Positions 1 to 9,589 of a stretch of DNA of 64,000 nt are shown one piece after another; within the stretch, counting starts at the first letter, position 1; each line of letters starts with the position of its first letter. This DNA comes from Candidatus Poribacteria bacterium WGA-3G (GTDB lineage: Bacteria; Poribacteria; WGA-4E; WGA-3G). Below the pieces are notes generated by a model. The model saw only the letters and a program-made list of their open reading frames with translations, was not told the origin of the DNA and ran no database searches. The DNA lies in the NCBI GenBank assembly GCA_000406005.1, contig ASZN01000005.1, positions 121,776 through 185,775 on the forward strand. Reading direction: 5' to 3'. The translations under genes and the position numbers were made by a program.

Positions 1-1
1 G

Positions 2-739
2 ACATTCAATTATAACGAAGAAGATGATTTTGAAGAAACAGATGACTTTGAAGAAATAGATAACTATGACGAAGAAGATAATTTAGATCCTGAACCAGAG
101 GATGATTATTTAGAGGATGAGGACGAGCCTAATACAGCACTTTCTCTGGCTTTTCGCAAAGCGGTGCCATCCGAAATAGATGACGAGGATGAGGACGACG
201 AAGATGCCCTTGATGATGCGGATGACGATGAGGGTGCTGATGAACAACGGCTTGTAAAACCGGTAGATACACTGCCTGACGATGACGATACAGATGATGA
301 AACTGAAGATGAGGATGTCGAAGATGAAGATGACGAAGAAAGTAGTGATATCGATGCCGATGATGAGGACGAGTTAGAGGTTGAACTGCCACCGCTTGAG
401 TTGCCACCGGTTAGACCGGTCGTCGAACATTTCCGACCTCAAGAACAGAGTAACACTGCTTACGCCGACGCGGTGACAGCCTACTATGTAGAAAGAAATT
501 ATCAACGGGCAATCGAAAAATTTGATGAGGCTATCGATTACGAAGCCCAACGCACTGAAAACAACGCAATTGATCCTAATGAAATCATCGCGAAATCCAA
601 GTACTGGCAAGCAGAGGCATACGCCAAATTACAGGACCTCTCTCAAGCTATCGGGATTTTCGAGGACTTAGTCAAGACCTGTCAAGGACATTACCTCGTT
701 TTAGCGGCACAGCGGAGGGCGGATCAATTAAACAGTTAA
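2..739 (+). CDS. Acidic, TPR-ending protein (5' partial)
   Basis: The frame is open from the window edge, so the N-terminus is missing; a GTG at 164 is only an internal codon. About 130 visible residues are an Asp/Glu-rich low-complexity stretch, followed by a C-terminal helical part of roughly 105 residues (from about position 425) with TPR-like patterning: AYADAVTAYYVERNYQRAIE and a second A/Y/A-spaced helix pair. Such tails resemble BamD/YbgF-type tetratricopeptide proteins that bind partners at the envelope, but no specific family can be named. It is followed by a short gap and transketolase. Function unknown; protein-protein interaction is the only supported inference. Confidence 0.75.
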   Translation, partial: TFNYNEEDDFEETDDFEEIDNYDEEDNLDPEPEDDYLEDEDEPNTALSLAFRKAVPSEIDDEDEDDEDALDDADDDEGADEQRLVKPVDTLPDDDDTDDETEDEDVEDEDDEESSDIDADDEDELEVELPPLELPPVRPVVEHFRPQEQSNTAYADAVTAYYVERNYQRAIEKFDEAIDYEAQRTENNAIDPNEIIAKSKYWQAEAYAKLQDLSQAIGIFEDLVKTCQGHYLVLAAQRRADQLNS

Positions 740-824
740 GCGTATGGAACGCTTAAACCGTTGAACCTCTCGGCGCATTGAACGACTTTATACTGCTTAA
801 GCGAAAATTTATAAATGAATAGCC

Positions 825-852
825 GTCGGCTGTCGGCTGTCGGCTGTCGGCT
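825..852. repeat. Heptamer tandem repeat GTCGGCT x4
   Basis: Four perfect head-to-tail copies of GTCGGCT occupy 825-852 just ahead of the transketolase gene. The repeat is open in the transketolase frame, so a naive start at 815 or 854 would put its translation at the N-terminus. It looks like intergenic simple-sequence DNA and not coding sequence. Confidence 0.8.
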
Positions 853-886
853 GATGGCTATTCCCGAAAGAAGGATTAACAAATTT

Positions 887-2731
887 GTGGAAACTTTGAA
901 GACTCTCCTTAAACAGAAGGCGACTAACTTACGAATTCACTCTATTACCGCCACCTCAGAGGCGGGCTCTGGGCATCCGACGACGTGTCTTTCCGCTGCG
1001 GATATCGTCTCTGCGCTCTTTTTTCACACGATGCGTTATGACACTAACGATGCCCAAAACCCTAACAACGATAGATTCATCTTATCCAAAGGGCACGCCG
1101 CTCCACTGCTCTACGCCGCTTATGCTGAAGCGGGGATCATCCCCGATGAGAAACTGTCTACCTTACGCCAAATTGACAGTATCCTTGAAGGACATCCGAC
1201 ACCTCGCTTTGAGTGGACAGAGGTGGCGACAGGATCACTTGGACAAGGCTTATCACTTGGACTCGGTATGGCACTTAACGGAAAGTTCTTAGACAAATCC
1301 GACTACCGTGTCTATGTTCTGCTCGGTGATGGCGAGACTGCCGAAGGTGGGGTCTGGGAAGCTGCCGCTTTGGCATCACACTATCAACTCAATAACCTCA
1401 TCGGAATTGTGGATGTCAACGCACTCGGACAGAGTCAACGTACGATGTACGCCTTTGATATTGACACCTATTGCCAGCGTTTTGAGGCGTTCGGATGGCA
1501 GACCATTGGTATTAACGGACACAATTTTGATGAAATATTGTCAGCACTTGATCAAGCGAAAACCTCAGCCGACAGACCTACTATGATAGTCGCTAAGACG
1601 TTTAAAGGGAAAGGGGTTTCCTTCCTCGAAAACGCCGACAACTGGCACGGGAAGGCAATCGCTAAAGGTGAGCCGCTTGATAAAGCATTAGCCGAACTCG
1701 GTCCCTTAAATTTAGAACCGGTTCAGATTGAAGCACCTACTGCAGTAAATAGTGGTGCTGGTCGTGCTGCGACTGAATGTGAACCGCCAGACTATCCATC
1801 CGACGAAGATGTCGCGACCCGCGGCGGATACGGTACCGGACTCGCTAAACTCGGCACAGCGAACCCAAATGTCGTCGCTTTAGATGGAGATACCAAAAAC
1901 TCTACCTACGCCGAACAGTTTATGGATCTCCATCCAGACCGATATTTTGAGATGTTCATCGCAGAACAGAACTTAGTCGGCGCGGGTATCGGTTTAGCAA
2001 AACGGGGAAAGATTCCATTTGTTTCCACCTTTGCTGCGTTTTTATCGCGTGCTTACGATCAGATCCGGATGTCTGCAATCTCGCAAGCGAATATCAAATA
2101 TGCCGGTTCACATTGCGGTGTCTCTATCGGAGAAGACGGCCCCTCACAAATGGGTTTAGAAGATATAGCCATGTTCCGAGCGATTCCAGGCGCAGTGGTC
2201 CTTTATCCGAGCGACGCAGTCAGTGCCGAACGGCTTGTTGCGGAAGCAGCCGCACACGAGGGTATCGTTTACCTCCGAACCTCGCGTCCAAAAACATCTA
2301 TTCTCTATGATGCCGATGAAAAGTTCCCTATCGGTGGGTGTAAGGTTATTCGGCAGAGCAGCGAAGATACCCTAACCGTTGTTGCTGGCGGCGTTACCGT
2401 TCACGAGGTATTAAAAGCACACCAGATGCTCGCTGCAGAAGGAATCACTATCCGTGTCATTGATCTATATTCAGTTAAACCGGTTGACGCGGAAACACTG
2501 AAAGCAGCTGCAGCCGACACGAACAAAACACTGATTACCGTTGAAGACCACTATCCTGAAGGCGGTTTGGGAGATGCCGTACTGGATGCTGTCGCAACTG
2601 AAGATATTCGCGTCCACAAACTTGCCGTTACTGGAATACCGCGCTCTGGAAAACCAGAAGAGCTCCTGGAGCATCACGGCATTAGTGCAAATGCTATTGT
2701 ACAAAAGGTGAAGGATGTTACTGCCGTATAG
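887..2731 (+). CDS. tkt: Transketolase
   Basis: Transfers two-carbon ketol units between sugar phosphates in the non-oxidative pentose phosphate pathway, using thiamine diphosphate and a divalent metal. Visible signatures are GSGHPTTCLSAADI near the N-terminus, the diphosphate/metal motif LLGDGETAEGGVWEA, and the catalytic-Glu region FIAEQNLVGAGIGLAKRG of the pyrimidine domain, followed by a C-terminal transketolase domain. At about 614 residues it resembles the shorter animal/archaeal-like transketolases rather than the ~660-residue E. coli type. I chose GTG 887 because GAAGGA (870-875) lies 11 nt upstream; earlier ATGs at 815 and 854 run into the heptamer repeat and have no ribosome binding site. 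Confidence 0.93.
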   Translation: METLKTLLKQKATNLRIHSITATSEAGSGHPTTCLSAADIVSALFFHTMRYDTNDAQNPNNDRFILSKGHAAPLLYAAYAEAGIIPDEKLSTLRQIDSILEGHPTPRFEWTEVATGSLGQGLSLGLGMALNGKFLDKSDYRVYVLLGDGETAEGGVWEAAALASHYQLNNLIGIVDVNALGQSQRTMYAFDIDTYCQRFEAFGWQTIGINGHNFDEILSALDQAKTSADRPTMIVAKTFKGKGVSFLENADNWHGKAIAKGEPLDKALAELGPLNLEPVQIEAPTAVNSGAGRAATECEPPDYPSDEDVATRGGYGTGLAKLGTANPNVVALDGDTKNSTYAEQFMDLHPDRYFEMFIAEQNLVGAGIGLAKRGKIPFVSTFAAFLSRAYDQIRMSAISQANIKYAGSHCGVSIGEDGPSQMGLEDIAMFRAIPGAVVLYPSDAVSAERLVAEAAAHEGIVYLRTSRPKTSILYDADEKFPIGGCKVIRQSSEDTLTVVAGGVTVHEVLKAHQMLAAEGITIRVIDLYSVKPVDAETLKAAAADTNKTLITVEDHYPEGGLGDAVLDAVATEDIRVHKLAVTGIPRSGKPEELLEHHGISANAIVQKVKDVTAV

Positions 2732-2746
2732 CAGCCTCGGAACCGA

Positions 2747-3124
2747 ATGCTAAGTATGCAAAAAATAATTGTCTTTGGAACTGTCTTAGGGGTCATCGTT
2801 CTTGTAGGAATAGGGATGTTCTACGCTTTGAATGCCCCACGGACAGCACCAAAAACGTATCCAGCGGATAAGGGTCCAAACTTTATTGATGTTACCAGTT
2901 ATCCCGCGGAGATGCAAGAGTCATACAACCTTTTTACCAATAAGTGTAGCCGATGCCATACCGTTGCGCGCCCGATTAATTCTACTTTCACATCGGAAGA
3001 GTGGCGGCAGTATGTCTATAAAATGATGCGGAAACCGGGGTCCGGTCTGAAACCGAAAACTGCTGAGGAAATAATTGAATTCCTAATTTACGATGCACAG
3101 CATAGGGAGCGAAATACAGAATGA
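2747..3124 (+). CDS. Membrane-anchored monohaem cytochrome c
   Basis: A 125-residue protein with an N-terminal hydrophobic segment (residues ~5-28, KIIVFGTVLGVIVLVGIGMF) that would anchor it facing the periplasm, then one haem-binding motif NKCSRCHTVA (CxxCH). Met residues after the motif could supply the distal ligand. It is a small electron carrier of the class I cytochrome c kind; the partner is not known. ATG 2756 is an alternative start. Its stop overlaps the next gene's start (ATGA at 3121-3124), so it is translationally coupled to the redoxin downstream, which suggests a periplasmic redox operon. Confidence 0.8.
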   Translation: MLSMQKIIVFGTVLGVIVLVGIGMFYALNAPRTAPKTYPADKGPNFIDVTSYPAEMQESYNLFTNKCSRCHTVARPINSTFTSEEWRQYVYKMMRKPGSGLKPKTAEEIIEFLIYDAQHRERNTE

Positions 3125-4263
3125 TTATCGCAATAGTATCGGGGCGTAAGTTACAGACTCTGGTCGGATTCTTAACGTTGGTAATGTTGTCCGCTGTCGT
3201 AGGTGTACAGATAGGGTTCACTAAAGGGGACAGTATGAAAAGAGAGGACTTTCAGGTGTCAGTGAATGGACGACGTGTTGAATTTACCCTATCACCTATT
3301 TCCAAAGATGAGACACGGTTCGTCCCTTTAAAACCGTTCGCCGAGCAACTCGGATTGAAGGTAGAATATCCACAAGGAACGGAGATGGTGGTCCTCTGCG
3401 GCGGTATAGAATCGGAACTCTGTGTGCCACTCCAATTCCAAGATGGCAAGGAGGGTGCTGTGAACATTGATGGTGTAACTTATGTGCAACCGGTGCACCT
3501 CGCGAGAACCTTCGGCTTTGAAATTTACGAAGCATCAGCGAACACGCTGGAGATTATCCATCCGACACGCCTCGCTCCCGAATTCACACTCCCTGATTTA
3601 GAGGGTAACCCAAGACATTTAAAAGAGTTTCGCGGGAAAAAGACGTTTCTCTATGTTTGGGGTTCGTGGTGAGGGTGTCGTGGACAACTGCCGGGCTGGC
3701 AGGAATTTTATGCCGAACACAAAGAAACGTTGAATCTGATCTCAATTGCCATTGATGCCCAAGGCGCATCTGTCGTCCAGCCTTGGCACGATACTGCGAA
3801 CGCCGATTTTGTTACGCTCGTTGATTCACAGAACATACTCGGGACCCGCTATAATCTCAAAGCGATCCCTTACGGTGTCATGATTGATGAAGCCGGACGG
3901 TTGGTGAAAGCACCTTTTAGTGTTAACGTCCAAGATCAAAAAACCGTTGCGATGCTTGAGAAGTGGTTATCCGACCCAGGTTACAATGCTGTGCTGCTCA
4001 ATGATATTAAATCGTCGAGCAAGCCAACTGTAAAGACGAATGCCGAAGCAGCAGCTCGCTTTCAACTCGGGCTCGTTTTGCTCGAAAGCGGCAAAAAAGA
4101 GGAAGCGATGGCTGAATGGCGAAAGGCACTCGCTTTAGATCCAAATAATTGGATCATCCATAAACAAATTTGGGCAGTCGAGAATCCAGACAAATTCTAT
4201 GATGGAGATGTTGATTACGGTTGGCAGAAGACACAATTAGAAGCTGAGGTAAGCAAACCCTAA
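3121..4263 (+). CDS. TlpA/ResA-like redoxin with predicted selenocysteine
   Basis: Read through one in-frame TGA (3670-3672), this is a 380-residue protein. Order: N-terminal membrane/signal segment (~10-32), a region resembling the copper amine oxidase N-terminal fold (~40-145, RFVPLKPFAEQLGLKVEY), a thioredoxin-like domain from ~150 (APEFTLPDLEGN), and a C-terminal TPR-like tail (LGLVLLESGKKEEAMAEWRK). The TGA falls at residue 184 in FLYVWGSW-U-GCRGQLPG, where TlpA proteins have the first active-site Cys; the partner Cys is two residues on (UxC rather than CxxC). Homology continues in the same frame on both sides, arguing against a pseudogene. A hairpin follows the TGA. Likely a membrane-bound thiol/disulfide or peroxide-handling redoxin. 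Starts by ATGA overlap with the cytochrome gene; the DUF4175 gene follows directly. Confidence 0.8.
3670..3702 (+). promoter_or_regulatory. UGA codon plus SECIS-like hairpin
   Basis: The TGA at 3670-3672 is followed after 15 nt by the hairpin CTGCC (3688-3692), loop GGGCT (3693-3697), GGCAG (3698-3702). A perfect 5-bp stem, a loop starting with G, and a loop 20 nt after the UGA fit the general layout of bacterial SECIS elements, which lie inside the coding region and bind SelB. Only the primary sequence and simple pairing were inspected. Confidence 0.65.
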
Positions 4264-4275
4264 ATGGAGAAAAAC

Positions 4276-7200
4276 ATGAATACGCGAGAAGGTTACGCAG
4301 AATTACAAGCAAAGATTTTGGAAGCGCGGCGCGTCTGGAAACGGAGTATCTTCTGGACGGGTTTTGCTATTGTCCTGACAGGCTTAACGGCTCTATTTAT
4401 GGGAGAGGCTATTGTTGATTGGTTAATGCCACTCCCAAATTTTGTCCGGCTTGCGTTGTTGATAGGTGGAATCGGTGTGATCGGTTACCTCTTATACAGA
4501 TACCTCGTTCAACCGCTCCGAGCATCGCTGACGCTCCGGGATGTCGCACTCAATGTAGAACGCAACCACCCCGACCTGGAGGATAGACTCATCAGTGCTG
4601 TCCAGTTCGGAAATCGGGACTCGACAGACCCCATTGAATCTCACATGCTCCAACGCCTGCTTGAAGATACCACAGAGCGCGTAAAGGGTATAGATTTTAA
4701 AGCGACAATTGATCATAGCCGCACCCGTAAACAGGTCGGCATCGCGGCTTTAGTTGTTGCCGCTTGTTGTGTCCTCGCTCTTATCTTTCCGACAGAAATC
4801 CATACCAGTCTCCTCCGCGTCCTCGTGCCTTGGGAGAAGACCGATCCAGTTTTAACGACCAAATTAACCGTTGAACCGGGGAATGCCCGTATCCTCCGAG
4901 GTAAAAGTTTACCCATTCACGTTACCGTCACTGGGAAATCTGCTGATAAAGTCGTCTTGACCTACGAGGATGCACAAATACAAGAGACCGCTACGCCTGA
5001 CGGTGAAAGCAAGTCAACGCAACAACAGATCAATATGTTGCAAAACCCCGACGATAAACGTGGGTTTGCTTATGAAATTTTTAATATTGATGCGGATATC
5101 GAATATTATGTTGCTGTAAACGAGGCAACTTCGGAACGTTACACTGTTGAAGTGTTTGAGATGCCGAAGGTGACGGAAATTTCTGTCGCTTACACTTACC
5201 CTGACTACACAGGACTCAAACCGGTCGTTCAAACGGGGACCGGCGATATCCAAGCGGTGGTCGGGACACAGGCGGAACTAAAACTCACGACCAACAAAGC
5301 CGTTCAAACCGCAACATTTTCACTGAGGCGTGATGTTAAGGACCGGTCTTTCACGGAAAGATTGATTGGAACACCTGAACCTGTCACAACCGAAATGGTT
5401 ATCTCCGATGGAAACACGCTTACAACAAGCATTGATGTTGTTGAAGATGGAACGTATACTGTTCAATTGTTATGTATTGACGGTTTCAACAACGAGATAC
5501 CTATTGAATACGCCGTAAAAGCGATTCCAGACGAAGTCCCTGAAGTCGTCATCAAAGAACCCGGTCGGGATATAAAAACGACGAAGTTGGGTGAAGTGGA
5601 AGTCATCGCTGAGGCGACGGACGACTACGGGATCGCAGAATTGAAACTCATGTATCGTGTCGGGTCTGATGCACTACAGGAACTGGCTATGGAGGCTACC
5701 GCCCCCGAACCGGCACCTGTTGAAACACGCCAACGCCGCGTCGCCGACGGCAGCTACACGTTCTATCTTGAGGAGTTTGACGTTGAACCGGGGGATGTTA
5801 TCTCCTATTTTGCCCGGGCCGTTGATAATAACACACGCACGGGTCCTGGTAAAGCCAATAGTGATATCTACTTCATTGAGATCCGTCCCTTTAATGAGAA
5901 TTTCCGAGAGGCGGAGGCGCAGGAAGGAGAACAGCAACAACAGGAATCGAATCCAGCCCTGGAGATGGTTGCTAACCAGAAACAGATTATTCGTGAAACA
6001 GCGAATCACATTAACACGGAACCGTCTTCGATTACCGAGGAATATCGAAGTGCGGTTAGGACAACGGCGAATAAACAGAACGAATTAATCGATAAGACAC
6101 AAAGACTCGCTGATGAATTTAGTTTGGCGATGCAAGGTGAATCGGCAGTCACTCCAGAAATTCTGATGAATTTGGAAGACGCTCTCGCCAGTATGCGTGA
6201 GGCAGCCGATAGCCTTAATGCTGTTGAACCCAATGAAGCGATACCTGCAGAGCAAGAAGCACTTGAACTGCTAATAAAAGTTAGCCTTGAGTTACCGAAA
6301 GTCCTGACGCAGATGCGAAACAGCAATCCACAACTTGCCGAAAATCTTGAACTCGAAATGGAGGAGCTGCAAAGCGAACTTGAAAACCAGCAGAACGAAC
6401 TCGATTCGGAAATGCAAGAGCAGACGCAGGAGATGTTGGATCAGGCACGTCAGATGTTGGCAGATCAAGAGCAGCTGAGTCAACAGAGCCAGCAGATGGG
6501 ACGTGAGAGCCAACCGTCTCAGAACGAGATGCAACAGAACAGTCAACAGCAGGGACAGTTGTCGCAGCAGGCACAACAGATGTCGCAGCAGCTCGGCACG
6601 ATGCAGCAGAATGCACAGGGTACACAAGGGCAACGCTTGGATCAAGCCGGTCAGGCGATGCAGCAGGCGGGCCAACAGATGCAGCAAGCCTCAGAAAGCA
6701 TGCAACAGCAGGAACCGCAACTCAGTGCCGCCAAAGGTCAAAAAGCGGAGGAGAGACTTGAAGAGGCGATTGAACAGTTGGAACAGGTCGCATCCGAATT
6801 CGCCGATTCTGCACTTGAAAGAGTGACACAGCAGACGCAGGAGTTGATAGAGGAGCAGTCTGGTGTTCAGCAGGAGACACAAGAACTGAGAAACCGTTCT
6901 CGGCAAGCAGAGCTGCGTCCCGAAGATTTGCGGAGGGCTTCCGAACTCGCAAACGAGCAGCGTGAACTGCAACGCGACCTTCAATCTCTTGAGAGCACGC
7001 TGAGGACCCTACCCGAACAACTCGGCGAGGAGAATCCAGAGGCAGCGCAAAATGTGACTGACGCGACAAGACGGCTTACTGAAGAACAGACCGCCGGCGA
7101 TATGTCTACTGCCCAGCGCGCACTACAGTGGCGTAGTTTCCGTGCCGCTGACCTGAACCAGCAGGATGTGATAGAGACGCTGAGACAGGTACAAGGTGAT

Positions 7201-7773
7201 CTGCAACAGGCGCGCGCCAATATGGCAAGTACCGAAGAAGAGCAGCTCGAAGCCGCACTCCAACAACTTCAGCAATCCAGAGAGCAGATGGAGGACATCC
7301 AACGCGAACTTCAAGCGCTGGAGGGGCAAGAGCAGACAGAAGAACAGCAACAGCGTCAGCAACAGCTCGCTGAGCAGCAACAGCAGATTCAGGAACGCAT
7401 GCAACAGGCACAACAAGCCATGCAGGATAGGCAGCAGGAACAACAACAACAAGGGCAGGAGGGTCAACAACCCGGGCAAGTCGAAAACGAAAACCAAGAA
7501 CAGGCGCGTGCCGGTGGTAGAGAATCCGGACGTGAGATTAACGAACTTTGGCTTGATGTCTTGGATACCATGGATTACCGCCCGGGAAATCGATCAAATC
7601 CGTTCCCGAACTATGAATTCGTTATCCGGGACCTCGTGAAGTTGGAATCCGCACTTGAAGAACGGCTCAACACGCTGCAGGAGAAGAAGCAACTCACCCA
7701 GGTTGCCAAGGAAGATGTTCCACCAGAGTACCGACGACTTGTTGATAACTATTACGAATCTTTGTCACAATAA
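4276..7773 (+). CDS. DUF4175-like large membrane protein with Gln-rich coiled coil
   Basis: A protein of about 1,165 residues. Two membrane helices lie near the N-terminus (~25-45 and ~55-75) and a third near residue 155-175, followed by a periplasmic part with Ig-like beta segments up to ~550. Residues ~560-1100 are an extremely Gln/Glu-rich coiled coil (QQSQQMGRESQPSQNEM and many QQ runs). This matches the DUF4175 family, whose biochemical role is unknown. The chosen ATG 4276 has GGAG 7 nt upstream; ATG 4264, directly after the redoxin stop, overlaps that ribosome binding site. It is the third gene of the cytochrome/redoxin operon, which hints at an envelope role. Confidence 0.8.
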   Translation: MNTREGYAELQAKILEARRVWKRSIFWTGFAIVLTGLTALFMGEAIVDWLMPLPNFVRLALLIGGIGVIGYLLYRYLVQPLRASLTLRDVALNVERNHPDLEDRLISAVQFGNRDSTDPIESHMLQRLLEDTTERVKGIDFKATIDHSRTRKQVGIAALVVAACCVLALIFPTEIHTSLLRVLVPWEKTDPVLTTKLTVEPGNARILRGKSLPIHVTVTGKSADKVVLTYEDAQIQETATPDGESKSTQQQINMLQNPDDKRGFAYEIFNIDADIEYYVAVNEATSERYTVEVFEMPKVTEISVAYTYPDYTGLKPVVQTGTGDIQAVVGTQAELKLTTNKAVQTATFSLRRDVKDRSFTERLIGTPEPVTTEMVISDGNTLTTSIDVVEDGTYTVQLLCIDGFNNEIPIEYAVKAIPDEVPEVVIKEPGRDIKTTKLGEVEVIAEATDDYGIAELKLMYRVGSDALQELAMEATAPEPAPVETRQRRVADGSYTFYLEEFDVEPGDVISYFARAVDNNTRTGPGKANSDIYFIEIRPFNENFREAEAQEGEQQQQESNPALEMVANQKQIIRETANHINTEPSSITEEYRSAVRTTANKQNELIDKTQRLADEFSLAMQGESAVTPEILMNLEDALASMREAADSLNAVEPNEAIPAEQEALELLIKVSLELPKVLTQMRNSNPQLAENLELEMEELQSELENQQNELDSEMQEQTQEMLDQARQMLADQEQLSQQSQQMGRESQPSQNEMQQNSQQQGQLSQQAQQMSQQLGTMQQNAQGTQGQRLDQAGQAMQQAGQQMQQASESMQQQEPQLSAAKGQKAEERLEEAIEQLEQVASEFADSALERVTQQTQELIEEQSGVQQETQELRNRSRQAELRPEDLRRASELANEQRELQRDLQSLESTLRTLPEQLGEENPEAAQNVTDATRRLTEEQTAGDMSTAQRALQWRSFRAADLNQQDVIETLRQVQGDLQQARANMASTEEEQLEAALQQLQQSREQMEDIQRELQALEGQEQTEEQQQRQQQLAEQQQQIQERMQQAQQAMQDRQQEQQQQGQEGQQPGQVENENQEQARAGGRESGREINELWLDVLDTMDYRPGNRSNPFPNYEFVIRDLVKLESALEERLNTLQEKKQLTQVAKEDVPPEYRRLVDNYYESLSQ

Positions 7774-7956
7774 TTGGCGGTTGGTAGTCGGCAGTAGTTC
7801 GAGTTCCTGCTGTTATCTCCTGTCACGATGTTTTCTTTGTGGCTATTCATGACCGAAACCCAGTTGATTTCATCTGCAACCACCGTGAAGCTGATTGCTT
7901 ATGGGGGCGTACGCCGCACAATATAGTGGAACGGTGGCAAGGTTTAATGGTAAAAA

Positions 7957-8769
7957 ATGGAACTTAAAGCTAAGAATATTGTTACGCCGGGTGAGTTCAT
8001 CCGCTTGGATGATTACCCACCGGAGTATACTGGAGTTTACGAGAAAAAAGGTCAAACGAAAAAACGCCTTAAAAAACTGCATAAGCAGCTGCTGGAACTT
8101 CAGGGGCTGCTTTACGCGGAAAGTCAACACGCGGTTCTTATTATCCTGCAAGGTATGGATACATGTGGCAAGGATGGCACCATTCGGCGTGTGATGGAGG
8201 GTGTCAACGTCCAAGGCTGCGATGTCGTCAGTTTCAAAGTCCCGACTGCCGATGAACTTTCCCGTGATTTCTTATGGCGCGCCCACAAAGCCGTTCCACC
8301 GAAAGGGAAAATCGGCATCTTTAACCGTTCGCATTATGAAGATGTCCTCGTCGTTCGTGTGCATAATCTGGTACCGGAGCAGGTCTGGATGCAGCGCTAT
8401 CAGCAGATCAACGATTTTGAGAGGATGCTCGTTGAAAATGGGACAGTTGTCCTGAAGTTTTACCTTCATATCTCCAAGGATGAACAGAAAGAGCGTCTCG
8501 AATCTCGGATTGGCGATCCGACCAAGCATTGGAAAGTCGAGGCATCCGATATTCGCGAGCGCGCCTATTGGGAGGATTATATGCAGGCGTATGAAGTCAT
8601 GCTCGAAAAATGTAGTACGGATTGGGCACCTTGGCATATAATTCCAGCCAATAAAAAGTGGTATCGGAACCTTGTTATCACGGAATGTATTGTTGAGGCA
8701 CTCAAGAAACTTGACATGCAGTATCCCGAACCTGCTATTGACGTTACCGAACTCACGATTGCGGATTGA
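7957..8769 (+). CDS. ppk2: Polyphosphate kinase 2 family protein
   Basis: PPK2 enzymes transfer phosphate between polyphosphate and nucleotides in the cytoplasm. The 270-residue length and single P-loop kinase domain fit class I/III single-domain PPK2. Seen: Walker A region LQGMDTCGKDGTIRRVMEGV, the lid region with PTADELSRDFLWRAH, and Walker B-type IGIFNRSHYEDVLVVRVH. Whether it prefers ADP, AMP or GDP cannot be told by eye. It sits alone between the DUF4175 gene and a PhyH gene, 18 nt before the latter. It ends in an ordinary TGA stop, useful evidence that TGA is not globally reassigned here. Confidence 0.92.
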   Translation: MELKAKNIVTPGEFIRLDDYPPEYTGVYEKKGQTKKRLKKLHKQLLELQGLLYAESQHAVLIILQGMDTCGKDGTIRRVMEGVNVQGCDVVSFKVPTADELSRDFLWRAHKAVPPKGKIGIFNRSHYEDVLVVRVHNLVPEQVWMQRYQQINDFERMLVENGTVVLKFYLHISKDEQKERLESRIGDPTKHWKVEASDIRERAYWEDYMQAYEVMLEKCSTDWAPWHIIPANKKWYRNLVITECIVEALKKLDMQYPEPAIDVTELTIAD

Positions 8770-8787
8770 TACAATAAGGAATATGCG

Positions 8788-9567
8788 ATGCTTTCAAAGC
8801 AACAATTAACGCAATTTGAAGAAGAAGGCTATCTACTCCTTTCCGATTTGATTCCACAAGAGACTGTCACAAAAGCCGAGGCAGCGATGTGGCGTATGAT
8901 GGGGATGGAGGCAGATAATCCAGATTCGTGGGGACATTTCAAGCGTCCGGGGCTTGCTGGATTTTACATGGAGCAGATGTCTAACGGGAATCGCATAGAG
9001 CTTTTTGGCGTTACCAATCCGGATGTATTGGCATGTTGTACCCTTGATTACCTCGCTGTTCTCAAACAACTATCATCTCGATACCCAGAAATTCCACACT
9101 GTAAAGATCAACGTCCGGATGGCATCTGGGCACTCAATCAATTCCCTGTTTCAACCGAATGGAAAAGCCCATCGCCGCACTTGGATGGCGATTTCCGAGA
9201 TTTTCGACTGGACCCTGGCACATTCCGAGCAACCAGTTTAACCTATCTCACCGATGCCAATTCGCACGGCGGAACGACGGTGATATGGCCCGAAGGTCCG
9301 CAACGCATTCGTGAATTTCGTAAGAAGAACCCGGAATTCTCGAACCGTGTCGGCGATGTACGCGCACTGTTTCCTGAGATGGATTTGGGTGAACCGATGG
9401 AGGTTGTCGCTAAACAGGGGGATGTCCTGTTTTTTCATCACCTGCTACCCCACTCCGGAACAATAAATGTTGGAGATTCCGCGCGTTTTGCCATACGGTA
9501 TATGTGTTTATGTGTCGCATGCCGTAAATGGGAGAAAAAAGGGGAGTGGAATATCTGGATGCCGTGA
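8788..9567 (+). CDS. Phytanoyl-CoA dioxygenase (PhyH) family protein
   Basis: A 259-residue member of the Fe(II)/2-oxoglutarate-dependent PhyH superfamily, which hydroxylates or otherwise oxidises small molecules; the substrate cannot be predicted. The double-stranded beta-helix metal site is visible as the HxD pair in SPHLDGDFRDFR and a distal His in HHLLPHSGT, with a downstream Arg (ARFAIRYM) suited to 2-oxoglutarate binding. AAGGA lies upstream of ATG 8788. It is one of four PhyH paralogues in this window, and the next gene encodes a secreted beta-rich protein. Confidence 0.85.
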   Translation: MLSKQQLTQFEEEGYLLLSDLIPQETVTKAEAAMWRMMGMEADNPDSWGHFKRPGLAGFYMEQMSNGNRIELFGVTNPDVLACCTLDYLAVLKQLSSRYPEIPHCKDQRPDGIWALNQFPVSTEWKSPSPHLDGDFRDFRLDPGTFRATSLTYLTDANSHGGTTVIWPEGPQRIREFRKKNPEFSNRVGDVRALFPEMDLGEPMEVVAKQGDVLFFHHLLPHSGTINVGDSARFAIRYMCLCVACRKWEKKGEWNIWMP

Positions 9568-9589
9568 AAAACTAAATAGAGGAATAAGA

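Noticed and set aside
815..886. Transketolase starting at ATG 815 or 854
   Set aside because: The added residues translate a heptamer repeat and no ribosome site precedes these ATGs; GAAGGA precedes GTG 887.
3670..3672. Reading the TGA as a true stop that makes two separate genes or a pseudogene
   Set aside because: Protein homology runs straight through in the same frame, the TGA hits the catalytic Cys position, and a hairpin follows; the same pattern occurs twice in the peroxiredoxin.
6281..7497. Long ORFs on the minus strand and other frames within the DUF4175 gene
   Set aside because: They are shadows of the Gln-rich low-complexity coding sequence.
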